Below, piece after piece: positions 1 to 6,123 of a DNA stretch of 10,735 nucleotides. The notes under the pieces were generated by a model. The model did not search any database, was not told where the DNA came from, and saw only the letters and a program-made list of their open reading frames with translations. A program made the translations under genes and the position numbers. The DNA lies in NCBI GenBank assembly GCA_002426275.1, contig DIPB01000200.1, forward strand, positions 15,564 through 26,298. Direction: 5' to 3'. The DNA is from Firmicutes bacterium UBA5499 (lineage in GTDB: Bacteria > Bacillota > DTU084). How positions within the stretch are numbered: the first letter of the stretch is position 1; every line of letters starts with the position of its first letter.

Positions 1-1
1 G

Positions 2-931
2 ACCATGGCGGAGGATGGCATCGCGGACTTTGGCCTTGGAGACTGGTGCCCGCCCGAAGGCAACCAAGACATGAAGACGCCCGCCGCCATCACAGATACC
101 GCGTATTTTTACGCGGACAGCGTCGTGCTGGCGAAAATAGCGGCTCTTTTAGGCGATGAGGAGCGGGCGGAAGCATATGAGAAGCAGGCTGCGGAAATCC
201 GCGCCGCCTTCCACGCGCGGTTCGTCGATTCTGAGCAAAAAAAGGTGGGGCCCAACACGCAGACCGCTCTGGCTTGCGCGCTCTATCAGGGACTGGCTTA
301 CCCCGACGAGACAGGCTGGATATTGGCGCAACTGATTGCGGAAATCGAAAAATGCCATTGGCATCTGGATTTTGGCATTTTAGGCGCCAAGTATGTGCTC
401 CACAGCCTCACAGAGCACGGCCGGGCGGATGTGGCCTATGCCATAGCCGCGCAAAAGACATATCCCAGCTGGGGCTATTGGATCGCCCAAGGCGCCACCA
501 CCCTCTGGGAGGACTGGCAGGGCGAGGCTTCACGGAATCATCACATGTTCAGCGATATCAGCGCTTGGTTTTACAAGGGCTTGGCGGGAATCAACCCCGA
601 TCCGGACCAGCCTGGTTTTAAGCATATCATCATCCGTCCCAATCCCGTAGGCGATCTCGCTTGGGTTCGCTGCTGGCATGAGAGCTTGTACGGCAAGATA
701 GTCTGCAATTGGCGGAGAAAGGGAGATCAGTTTCTTCTGCAGCTTGAGATCCCCGCCAACAGCCACGCCACTGTCCTCTTGCCGGTGAAAGATCCGGCGC
801 AGGTTACGGAAAGCGGGAAGCCCATTGCCCAAAACGACGCTATCGCTGTTGCGGGACAGCAAGGGGAGCGCCTGGCCTGCAAGCTCCCTTCCGGCAGCTA
901 TGAGTTTACGGTAGAGAATTTTACTGTCTGA
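2..931 (+). CDS. Alpha-L-rhamnosidase, GH78 type (5'-truncated, C-terminal part)
   Basis: The reading frame is open at the left edge, so the real start lies outside the window; the ATG at 5 is internal. About 309 residues are visible, the C-terminal part of a glycosidase that removes terminal alpha-L-rhamnose from oligosaccharides or glycosides by an inverting mechanism. Counting from the ATG at 5, a GLGDWCPP motif at residues 11-18 matches the GDW motif of the GH78 (alpha/alpha)6 barrel. GATTLWEDW at 163-171 matches the conserved GATT-W-E block that holds the general-base Glu in this family. MFSDISAWFYKGLAGI at 181-196 and the following beta-rich tail (HIIIRPNP, then an ANSHATVLLP strand) match the GH78 C-terminal beta-sandwich. 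The general-acid region should lie upstream, outside the window. The next gene begins 28 bases later behind its own ribosome binding site, so the two are probably co-transcribed. The family call is firm; substrate and cell location cannot be judged without the N-terminus. Confidence 0.9.
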   Translation, partial: TMAEDGIADFGLGDWCPPEGNQDMKTPAAITDTAYFYADSVVLAKIAALLGDEERAEAYEKQAAEIRAAFHARFVDSEQKKVGPNTQTALACALYQGLAYPDETGWILAQLIAEIEKCHWHLDFGILGAKYVLHSLTEHGRADVAYAIAAQKTYPSWGYWIAQGATTLWEDWQGEASRNHHMFSDISAWFYKGLAGINPDPDQPGFKHIIIRPNPVGDLAWVRCWHESLYGKIVCNWRRKGDQFLLQLEIPANSHATVLLPVKDPAQVTESGKPIAQNDAIAVAGQQGERLACKLPSGSYEFTVENFTV

Positions 932-959
932 CGGCAGCTACGCAAAGGAGAGAACGTCC

Positions 960-2900
960 ATGCGCGATCAGGAGTTTCGTCTGGGAGTCAATTACTGGCC
1001 CCGCCACAGAGGTCTTGCCATGTGGCGGGACTGGCATCCTGAGGAAATTGAGGCGGAGTTTGCCGAAATGGCCGGAGTTGGTCTGAACACGGCGCGGATT
1101 TTTCTGGTCTGGAATGACTTCCAGCCTCTGCGGGAACAGAGGGGGTATTTATTGGCGGAGCCGCCATTGGACGTTTTTTTGCGCAGCGATAGCTCGCAAA
1201 ATGAAGAGGTTAATCCGGCGCTCATAGATCCGGTGATGATCCACCGGTTCGATGAACTTTTGGCCATTGCCGGGCGTCATAAAATCAAATTGATTCCGAC
1301 CCTGTTTGTGGGCTGGATGAGCGGCACGTCTTTCGACGTTGATTTCCGGCAAGGGAGAAACGTCTTCTCCGATCCCACGCTGCTGAAATATCAGGCCAGG
1401 TATGCGAGCTTCTTTGCCCAGAGGTATTGCCGAGAGGAAACCATTCTGGCTTGGGATTTGGGCAATGAGCAGAATTGCCTGATGCCTGTGGAAAGCCGCG
1501 ACTCTGCCTGGCTGTGGACCAGCTTTCTCTGCCAACAGCTCAAACGTTTCGACAAAAAACATCCTGTAACTTCGGGCATGCACGAGCTGGGCATGGCCGC
1601 AGGAAGGGAAGGAAAGAAATTTTTAATCCGCGATTTGGCTGCGGAAGTTGATTTTCTCTGCGTGCATCCTTATCAGGAATTCATGCCGCTGAAGAATCCG
1701 GAGCCGCCGCATTTCCCGCGCAACACGTACATTCCTGCCTGGCAGACCAGGCTCTATCAAGGAATCGGGAAAAAGCCCGTGCTCTGCGAAGAATTCGGCA
1801 CCTTGGGCCACTCCATGATGTCCGACGCCATGACCGCAAAGGTGGCGCGCACTGTTTTTTATAGTCTGTTGGCTAACGATGACGGGGGATTCTTATGGTG
1901 GTGTCATACGGACTTTACCTGCTCCCGCGAGCCGCCTTATGAGTTTTGTCTCATGGAGAACGACGGCTTGGGCCTTTTCACGGCCGACGGCCAGCCCAAG
2001 GCGGTGGCCAAGGAGTTTGCCGCCTTTGCCGCGCTCTTGCAGAAGATACCTTGGGGACAGGTGGAAAGGCAACCCCGGGAAGCCGCCATTGTCACCCCGT
2101 GGCGGGAGGAGGAACATGCGGCGGTCTTCAACGCTTTTGTGCTGTCAAAACAAGCGGGCATTGAAGCTGAGATCGTGGGGCCGGAAGTTGATTTCTCTCA
2201 ATATAAATTGTTGATTCTCCCTTCCGTCCGAGGGGCTTTCGCCTTCAAACGCAGTCAGTGGGACCGGATGCTGGATTTCGTCAGGCAAGGAGGAGCGCTG
2301 TATCTTTCCTATGACGGCTGTTCGCTGCCGCAGATGGAAGAATTATTCGGGTTTGCCGTAGACTACCGCTGGCAAAACCTTGCCCAAAAGCACGCCCTGT
2401 CTTTAAGCGCGGGAGAAGAAAGACTGAGCTACCTGGGAAGTCTCAACGCCGCCTTAAAATTGCGGCCGCGCGGCGCCTCTGTGCTGGGAAAGGATGAGCA
2501 AGGCGAGCCAGTTTTGCTGCAGAACCAGTATGGCGAAGGCAAAAGCGTTTTTTGCGGCTTGCCCGTGGAAAGGCTGCTGGGCAATTGCGGTACGGAATTT
2601 ATCGCCGACCGAACCTTCTCAATTTATCGTGATCTGAAAGAGCTTGCCGGAATCGATTCTCTCATAGAAGTGGATAGTGCGTTTGTGGAGAGAGTAGTGC
2701 ACACTCTGGGCGAAAAGAAACTCGTCATCCTGGTAAATCATAATCCGAAAGACGTGAACGTGGAGGTGCTGGTCAATCGTCTATGTGAAAAACGCCTGAC
2801 AGTCCTCAACAGCGGCAAGGTATATGAATTGGCGCCAGTGGATTATATGGTACGCTTATCAATTCCCGGCAATGACGGGCTAGTCTGCCTCTTGGAATAG
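960..2900 (+). CDS. Clan GH-A glycoside hydrolase with GH42-like C-terminal domains (GH5/GH42-related)
   Basis: 646 residues with no signal peptide, so probably cytoplasmic. Residues 1-360 read as a (beta/alpha)8 barrel of clan GH-A, a retaining glycosidase fold: GLNTARIFLVWNDFQP at 41-56, the acid/base motif DLGNEQN at 166-172 (Glu170), VHPY at 235-238, and the nucleophile motif LCEEFG at 275-280 (Glu278 best fits the GH5 EFG pattern). Residues 372-560 look like the Rossmann/glutamine-amidotransferase-like domain of GH42 beta-galactosidases (AAIVTPWREEEHA, KLLILPSV, VRQGGALYLSYDG), followed by a small beta-rich tail to 646. This mix of GH5-like barrel and GH42-like rear domains suggests an oligomeric exo-acting beta-glycosidase such as a beta-mannosidase or beta-galactosidase; the sugar cannot be fixed by eye. 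An AAAGGAGAG ribosome binding site at 944-952 supports the ATG at 960. A hairpin spans the stop codon. Confidence 0.85.
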   Translation: MRDQEFRLGVNYWPRHRGLAMWRDWHPEEIEAEFAEMAGVGLNTARIFLVWNDFQPLREQRGYLLAEPPLDVFLRSDSSQNEEVNPALIDPVMIHRFDELLAIAGRHKIKLIPTLFVGWMSGTSFDVDFRQGRNVFSDPTLLKYQARYASFFAQRYCREETILAWDLGNEQNCLMPVESRDSAWLWTSFLCQQLKRFDKKHPVTSGMHELGMAAGREGKKFLIRDLAAEVDFLCVHPYQEFMPLKNPEPPHFPRNTYIPAWQTRLYQGIGKKPVLCEEFGTLGHSMMSDAMTAKVARTVFYSLLANDDGGFLWWCHTDFTCSREPPYEFCLMENDGLGLFTADGQPKAVAKEFAAFAALLQKIPWGQVERQPREAAIVTPWREEEHAAVFNAFVLSKQAGIEAEIVGPEVDFSQYKLLILPSVRGAFAFKRSQWDRMLDFVRQGGALYLSYDGCSLPQMEELFGFAVDYRWQNLAQKHALSLSAGEERLSYLGSLNAALKLRPRGASVLGKDEQGEPVLLQNQYGEGKSVFCGLPVERLLGNCGTEFIADRTFSIYRDLKELAGIDSLIEVDSAFVERVVHTLGEKKLVILVNHNPKDVNVEVLVNRLCEKRLTVLNSGKVYELAPVDYMVRLSIPGNDGLVCLLE

Positions 2901-2909
2901 AGGCAGACT
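2882..2909 (+). terminator. Perfect 10-bp hairpin across the stop codon of the GH5/GH42-like gene
   Basis: AGTCTGCCTC (2882-2891) and GAGGCAGACT (2900-2909) are perfect inverted repeats around an 8-base loop that contains most of the TAG stop codon at 2898-2900. No T-run follows, so it is not a classical intrinsic terminator. It may protect the mRNA 3' end, or give weak termination ahead of the stronger terminator at 2978. The structure is seen directly; its role is inferred. Confidence 0.6.
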
Positions 2910-2915
2910 CAACAA

Positions 2916-2929
2916 TTGGATATATCCAA
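2916..2929. promoter_or_regulatory. Palindromic operator-like site 1
   Basis: TTGGATATATCCAA is a perfect 14-bp palindrome. With its flank it shares 17 of 18 bases (2912-2929 against 3230-3247) with a second site just upstream of the GntR/LacI-type regulator gene. Even-length AT-centred palindromes of this size are typical of GntR- and LacI-type operators. It lies in the 3' untranslated region of the upstream operon, between the stop-codon hairpin and the terminator, which is odd for a simple repressor site. It may act as an auxiliary site for DNA looping or as a roadblock. No database match was possible. Confidence 0.55.
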
Positions 2930-2977
2930 AATCCCAATCTCCTGTTTTAAAGCTTTTTTGCGTTCGATTTAGTTCTC

Positions 2978-3001
2978 CGGAGCACAGGCTCCGTTTTTTT
3001 T
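2978..3001 (+). terminator. Rho-independent terminator of the upstream glycosidase operon
   Basis: A GC-rich stem, CGGAGC (2978-2983) and GCTCCG (2988-2993), closes a four-base loop and is followed at once by eight T residues (2994-3001). This is a textbook intrinsic terminator for + strand transcription, 77 bases after the GH5/GH42-like stop codon. It separates the upstream enzyme operon from the regulator gene. Confidence 0.85.
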
Positions 3002-3046
3002 CAATGCAATTAACAGAATCTAGTTTCTATTTGATTTTATTGTTGC

Positions 3047-3066
3047 AAGCCGCCGCCTTGCGGCTT
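3047..3066. repeat. Seven-bp GC-rich inverted repeat
   Basis: AAGCCGC (3047-3053) and GCGGCTT (3060-3066) are perfect inverted repeats with a six-base loop. No T-run follows on the + strand; on the - strand the T-run lies before the stem. It therefore does not look like a terminator in either direction. Its role is unknown. Confidence 0.45.
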
Positions 3067-3100
3067 CCTCGAAAAAAATGCAAGCGAACTGCTGCTAAGC

Positions 3101-3130
3101 CGCGTCTCCGTAAATTTTGTTTGGAGAGCG
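3101..3130. repeat. Imperfect hairpin with a 13-base loop
   Basis: CGC-G-TCTCC (3101-3109) can pair with GGAGAGCG (3123-3130), leaving one bulged G and an AT-rich 13-base loop. The signal is weak and may be chance. It is listed because a second stem (3047-3066) lies close by in otherwise unexplained DNA. Confidence 0.25.
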
Positions 3131-3202
3131 AAGCGGATGCTCTTAAGGCTTATTCACAGGGATGTAACAATAATTTAAAATTTTTTTGCTTTATGGCAGG
3201 AA

Positions 3203-3230
3203 TTTAGACTTGAGAAAAGAATAATATAAA
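3203..3230 (+). promoter_or_regulatory. Candidate promoter of the regulator gene
   Basis: TTTAGA at 3203-3208 (4 of 6 to the -35 consensus) and TATAAA at 3225-3230 (5 of 6 to the -10 consensus) are separated by 16 bases. The predicted start of transcription, near 3236-3238, falls inside palindrome 2 (3234-3247), the classical geometry for repression. The leader to the regulator ATG would be about 117 bases. This is inferred from base patterns only. Confidence 0.4.
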
Positions 3231-3233
3231 CAA

Positions 3234-3247
3234 CTGGATATATCCAA
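3234..3247. promoter_or_regulatory. Palindromic operator-like site 2 (predicted autoregulatory operator)
   Basis: CTGGATATATCCAA contains the perfect 12-bp palindrome TGGATATATCCA (3235-3246), the same core as site 1, and the shared 18-base block (3230-3247) differs from site 1 at one position. It follows directly after the TATAAA box at 3225-3230, so a bound protein would cover the predicted transcription start. An extra half-site-like TATACCA lies at 3248-3254. The likely ligand protein is the GntR/LacI-type regulator encoded 107 bases downstream. Confidence 0.6.
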
Positions 3248-3353
3248 TATACCAATTGTAATTTGAGGATTTGAAAAAATCTCTTTTATTGCAGAAAATT
3301 TTACCGAGGCCAGTTGTCGGCAGTCAAGAGAATATAATGCCAAAGGATGATTT

Positions 3354-4532
3354 ATGGCTATGGAGAAAGCGAACAATAATGCAGATTTGGTGAAACAGCT
3401 GGAATGGGGGATCAATAAGGAAGCGCACGTCCCTCTTTACGATCAGGTGAAGAAGATCATTTACAATAAAATCATGGACGGCTATTGGGCGGAAGGACAA
3501 CTCATTCCATCAGAGCGAGAACTGGGTCAGATGCTGGGCGTCAGCCGGATCACTGTGATTCGGGCATTTAAGGAATTAACGGACGAGGGTTTTTTGAAGC
3601 GCGAGAAGGGCAAGGGAACTTTTGTGACCGGGCTTAACGCCGCCGGTGTTTCCGGTAAGAGAATTGGCGTAGTGATCCATCAGGCTGAATTTTTCGCCGA
3701 CTCTTTTTTCAGCGATATTGTGGCCGGTATTCAGGATATAGCCGCTAAGTTGGGCTTCGAACTGGCTTTGTTACCGTACGCCGATAATTTATCCGAGGTA
3801 AAAGAGGGTTTTTTTTGCATCCAAAACGCATTGCAGAAAAAGCTCAGCGGGATCATCATCACCGTGGAAGAAATAAACGAAGACGAGTTGGCCCGCCTGA
3901 GCGAGCATAAAATACCTTTTGTGGTCATCAATAAAGAATTGCAGAGCCTAGACGGCGATCAGCTGCCTATCGATTGGGCAAAGGGAACTTATGAGCTGGC
4001 AAAGCATCTGGTCAAGCGCGGACACAGGAATCTTGGCTATTTGGGAGGCCTGTGGGGGAAATATCGCTCCGACAGCGCAAAATATTCAGGGTTTCACCAG
4101 GCGTTGGCGGAAGCGGGTCTGAAGCTCAATACCGATTGGCTGGTGGAATGGGAATATCAGAGGCACGAGGGCATTTCCAAGGCGCTGGACAAATTGCTCC
4201 TCGGCGATCCTCGCCCCACGGCAATACTGTGCTGCGATGATCACTTGGCTGCGCAATTGATCAAAAGATGTTATCAACGGGGGCTGAAAGTCCCCGCTGA
4301 CGTAGCGATAGCGGGAGTAGGGGATCTGCAGATTGCTAACAATGTTTATCCTGGGATCACCACTTTGCACGTTGATCGTTATAAGTTAGGACAGGATGCG
4401 GTGCTCATGATCAAAAGCAGGCTTGATAACTATGGCGCGCAGTATGTGCATAAAAGGTCCGTGCCGTATATTGTCGTTCGCGAATCCACCGGCGAAAAAG
4501 ATCATCTTTTAAAAAGCTCGAGCGGCTCTTAA
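3354..4532 (+). CDS. GntR-LacI chimeric transcriptional regulator (AraR-like architecture)
   Basis: 392 residues. A GntR-family winged helix-turn-helix spans about residues 25-93: HVPLYDQVKKIIYNKI, then IPSERELGQMLGVSRITVIR (51-70), the recognition region, and the wing EGFLKREKGKGTFV (78-91). From about 103 to 380 it has a LacI/periplasmic-binding-type sugar-sensing domain (KRIGVVIHQ; KRGHRNLGYLGG; TAILCCDDHLAA; PADVAIAGVGD). The same domain order is known in AraR, the arabinose repressor of Bacillus, but the effector here may be another sugar, for instance one released by the neighbouring rhamnosidase or glycosidases. AAAGGA at 3342-3347 is six bases before the ATG at 3354 and favours it over the in-frame ATG at 3360. 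Palindrome 2 upstream suggests autoregulation. Family assignment is firm; effector and regulon are inferred. Confidence 0.92.
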   Translation: MAMEKANNNADLVKQLEWGINKEAHVPLYDQVKKIIYNKIMDGYWAEGQLIPSERELGQMLGVSRITVIRAFKELTDEGFLKREKGKGTFVTGLNAAGVSGKRIGVVIHQAEFFADSFFSDIVAGIQDIAAKLGFELALLPYADNLSEVKEGFFCIQNALQKKLSGIIITVEEINEDELARLSEHKIPFVVINKELQSLDGDQLPIDWAKGTYELAKHLVKRGHRNLGYLGGLWGKYRSDSAKYSGFHQALAEAGLKLNTDWLVEWEYQRHEGISKALDKLLLGDPRPTAILCCDDHLAAQLIKRCYQRGLKVPADVAIAGVGDLQIANNVYPGITTLHVDRYKLGQDAVLMIKSRLDNYGAQYVHKRSVPYIVVRESTGEKDHLLKSSSGS

Positions 4533-4555
4533 GCGCCGGCTGGAAGCTAACTTTT

Positions 4556-4561
4556 TTGACA
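4556..4561 (+). promoter_or_regulatory. Consensus -35 box upstream of the substrate-binding protein operon
   Basis: TTGACA matches the sigma-70-type -35 consensus exactly, 24 bases after the regulator stop codon. No good -10 box lies at the standard spacing: TACATT at 4583-4588 is 21 bases away and TAATTC at 4575-4580 only 13. The operon may therefore start here through a weak or activator-dependent promoter, or be read through from the regulator gene. Confidence 0.3.
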
Positions 4562-4640
4562 AAAAAAACCGAGGTAATTCTCTACATTTTAAATGACATA
4601 AGTTTTCGCCAGCAACGGATAGAGGGCAGCGTTTAAGATT

Positions 4641-4661
4641 GGAGGGAGAGCTATGACTTAA
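4641..4661 (+). other. Two-codon minigene (Met-Thr-stop) with strong Shine-Dalgarno sequence
   Basis: GGAGGGAG at 4641-4648 is followed, four bases later, by ATG ACT TAA (4653-4661). It lies in the 5' leader of the substrate-binding protein gene, 50 bases before the TTG start. If translated it gives only Met-Thr. Very short minigenes such as the bar minigenes of phage lambda are known to cause peptidyl-tRNA drop-off and tie up tRNA, and leader reading frames can control downstream genes. Chance occurrence in a purine-rich leader is quite possible. Confidence 0.3.
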
Positions 4662-4682
4662 AGCCGCGACAGGTTGCGTTTC

Positions 4683-4695
4683 AATTTTGAAAATT
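4683..4695. promoter_or_regulatory. AT-rich 13-bp palindrome next to a ribosome binding site
   Basis: AATTTT-G-AAAATT is a perfect inverted repeat around one central base, ending immediately before the Shine-Dalgarno sequence at 4696. As RNA it can form only a weak A-U stem. As DNA it could be a protein site, but it does not resemble the TGGATATATCCA pair. Confidence 0.3.
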
Positions 4696-4702
4696 AAGGA
4701 GG
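4696..4702 (+). promoter_or_regulatory. Ribosome binding site fixing the TTG start at 4712
   Basis: AAGGAGG is nine bases before TTG 4712. An in-frame TAG at 4706-4708 rules out an earlier start, and the residues that follow give a proper charged n-region (KKTK) for the signal sequence. Confidence 0.8.
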
Positions 4703-4711
4703 GGATAGGCG

Positions 4712-6097
4712 TTGAAAAAAACTAAGTTAATTATTGTGCTGCTGGCGGTCGCGGCCTTAGCGATTGTAGGCGGATTGCTGTCCACCCAAGGAAAGAAGCA
4801 GGAAGCGACCGGTTCGAAAAAAATCGTTGTCACCATGAATAAGGGCCCTGCGGAGACCGATGTGGTAGAGGTGCAACGCCTGAGAGAAGACATTGCGCGG
4901 TTCAATAAAATTTATCCTGAGATCGAGATTCGCTGGACAGATCGTCCTTATAGTCCCGACAATTTCAGTACTAGCATGGCCGGAGGCACAGCTGAAGACG
5001 TGATCAATCTTTGGGCCACCGAAGGATACGTGATCGACCGAGGTTACGCGGTGGATTTAACGGATTTCATCAAAGACTGGGAATATAAGGATCAGCTGAA
5101 TACGGAGATTTTAGCGCCCTTTATCCGCGATGGAAGGATCTATGCGCTGCCCATCATGGCTTATGTGCAGACCTTGGCCTATAACAAAAAACTGTTCACG
5201 CAGGCTGGGATCGTGGACGCAAACGGCGAAGCTAAACCGCCCGCCACGTGGGAAGAATTTGCCTCTTCCGCCCAAAAACTCACCAATCGCCGGAAAGGCG
5301 TCTCAGGGTTCGGGATGATGGGCCAGGGGGCGGAATGCGGCTGGGGCTTCATTAACTGGGTCTGGCAGGCCGGCGGTGAATTCGAAAAAAAGGTCGACGG
5401 CAAATGGAAGGCTGTCTTCGACAGTCCGGAGGCCATTTCCGCATTGCAGTTTATTAAAGATCTGCGCTGGAAGCATGATTGCTTGCAGGCAAATTTATTG
5501 GCCACCAGAGAACAGTTGACACAATTATTCGCTGCCAATCAGATCGGCATGCTGATTGAAAACCAAGGGGTAGTGAGCGGACTGGCCAATAAGTATGGCG
5601 CAGATAAGGATGATCTCGGCATCGCGCTGCTTCCCGCGGGTGCCGGGGGTCGCGTTAATCAAATGGGAGGCGACTTTTTCATCATCAATCCCAAGTCTTC
5701 CAGAGAAGTGCAGGAGGCTGCGTTCAAGTGGATCTCCTGGCGGATTTTAGGTTCTGTGGATCCTAAGCGCATTGTGGAAAAAGGACAGGATTTGCGCAAA
5801 CAAGGGCGAATCGGCACTTTACCCGCGCCGCCGCCGTTTATCGGAAAACTATCTGAAGAATACAAAAAAGCGGCCGAACCATATGGCGATGTGCTGGTGG
5901 ATTTTCCGGACGTTTGGCTGGAAGCGATCAAATATGTGCGCCCCGAACCGCCGTTTTTCTGCCAGCAATTGTATTCGGAGATTTTGGCGCCTGCCATTCA
6001 AGCGGTCGTCACCAAAAAAAATTCGGCGCCGGCAAAGCTGATGCAAGCCGGGGCAAAGACGTTTCAGACCCGCTTCTTAGATCAAGTTAAAGATTAA
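4712..6097 (+). CDS. ABC transporter sugar substrate-binding protein (extracellular solute-binding family 1)
   Basis: 461 residues from a TTG start. The n-region KKTK and a hydrophobic stretch at about 5-24 export the protein. No lipobox cysteine follows, so it is either released or stays anchored by the uncleaved helix, unlike the usual lipoprotein of Gram-positive bacteria. The mature part fits carbohydrate-binding proteins of CUT1 importers: LREDIARFNKIYPEIEIRW, a GGTAEDVINLWA block, DGRIYALPIMAYVQTLAYNKKLF and the PPATWEEFASSAQKLT segment, then an aromatic-rich WGFINWVWQAGG region likely to touch sugar. Such proteins deliver oligosaccharides to a membrane permease pair, which is absent from the window. 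The esterase gene follows after 26 bases, so this gene leads an operon of exported proteins. The family is clear; ligand unknown, most likely the oligosaccharide produced by the downstream enzymes. Confidence 0.9.
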   Translation: MKKTKLIIVLLAVAALAIVGGLLSTQGKKQEATGSKKIVVTMNKGPAETDVVEVQRLREDIARFNKIYPEIEIRWTDRPYSPDNFSTSMAGGTAEDVINLWATEGYVIDRGYAVDLTDFIKDWEYKDQLNTEILAPFIRDGRIYALPIMAYVQTLAYNKKLFTQAGIVDANGEAKPPATWEEFASSAQKLTNRRKGVSGFGMMGQGAECGWGFINWVWQAGGEFEKKVDGKWKAVFDSPEAISALQFIKDLRWKHDCLQANLLATREQLTQLFAANQIGMLIENQGVVSGLANKYGADKDDLGIALLPAGAGGRVNQMGGDFFIINPKSSREVQEAAFKWISWRILGSVDPKRIVEKGQDLRKQGRIGTLPAPPPFIGKLSEEYKKAAEPYGDVLVDFPDVWLEAIKYVRPEPPFFCQQLYSEILAPAIQAVVTKKNSAPAKLMQAGAKTFQTRFLDQVKD

Positions 6098-6109
6098 AAT
6101 TTTCGCGGG

Positions 6110-6115
6110 AGGAGG
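6110..6115 (+). promoter_or_regulatory. Ribosome binding site fixing the TTG start at 6124
   Basis: AGGAGG, within GGGAGGAGG (6107-6115), is eight bases before TTG 6124. The closer TTG at 6116 is in another frame. Starting at 6124 gives a complete signal peptide. Confidence 0.75.
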
Positions 6116-6123
6116 TTGCACGT

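Larger units (their letters stand above)
2901..3353. other. 453-bp non-coding region between the two operons
   Basis: No convincing gene is present. The only sizeable frame (3004-3207) lacks a ribosome binding site and looks like random sequence. The region holds the stop-codon hairpin's right arm, palindrome 1, the terminator, two GC-containing hairpins near 3047-3066 and 3101-3130, a promoter-like pair with palindrome 2 at about 3203-3247, and the regulator's ribosome binding site. From about 3160 it becomes strongly AT-rich, as expected for a promoter zone. Confidence 0.7.

Noticed and set aside
3004..3207. 67-codon open frame in the intergenic region
   Set aside because: No ribosome binding site (the ATG follows the terminator T-run), no recognisable domain, and the frame runs through hairpins and promoter-like DNA.
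2912..3247. Palindrome pair as ends of a small mobile element
   Set aside because: Each copy is itself palindromic, there are no target-site duplications, and no transposase or remnant lies between them; an operator pair explains them better.
3333..3338. Perfect TATAAT box just upstream of the regulator start
   Set aside because: No -35 box at proper spacing (TTGTCG is only 13 bases away), and transcription would start on top of the ribosome binding site.
3354..4532. Naming the regulator AraR
   Set aside because: Only the domain order is shared. The palindrome core differs from the known AraR box and no arabinose genes are in the window.
4519..4557. Terminator after the regulator gene
   Set aside because: A bulged GC stem at about 4521-4541 can be drawn, but the T-run at 4552-4557 is ten bases away and is part of a TTTTTTGACA promoter-like element.
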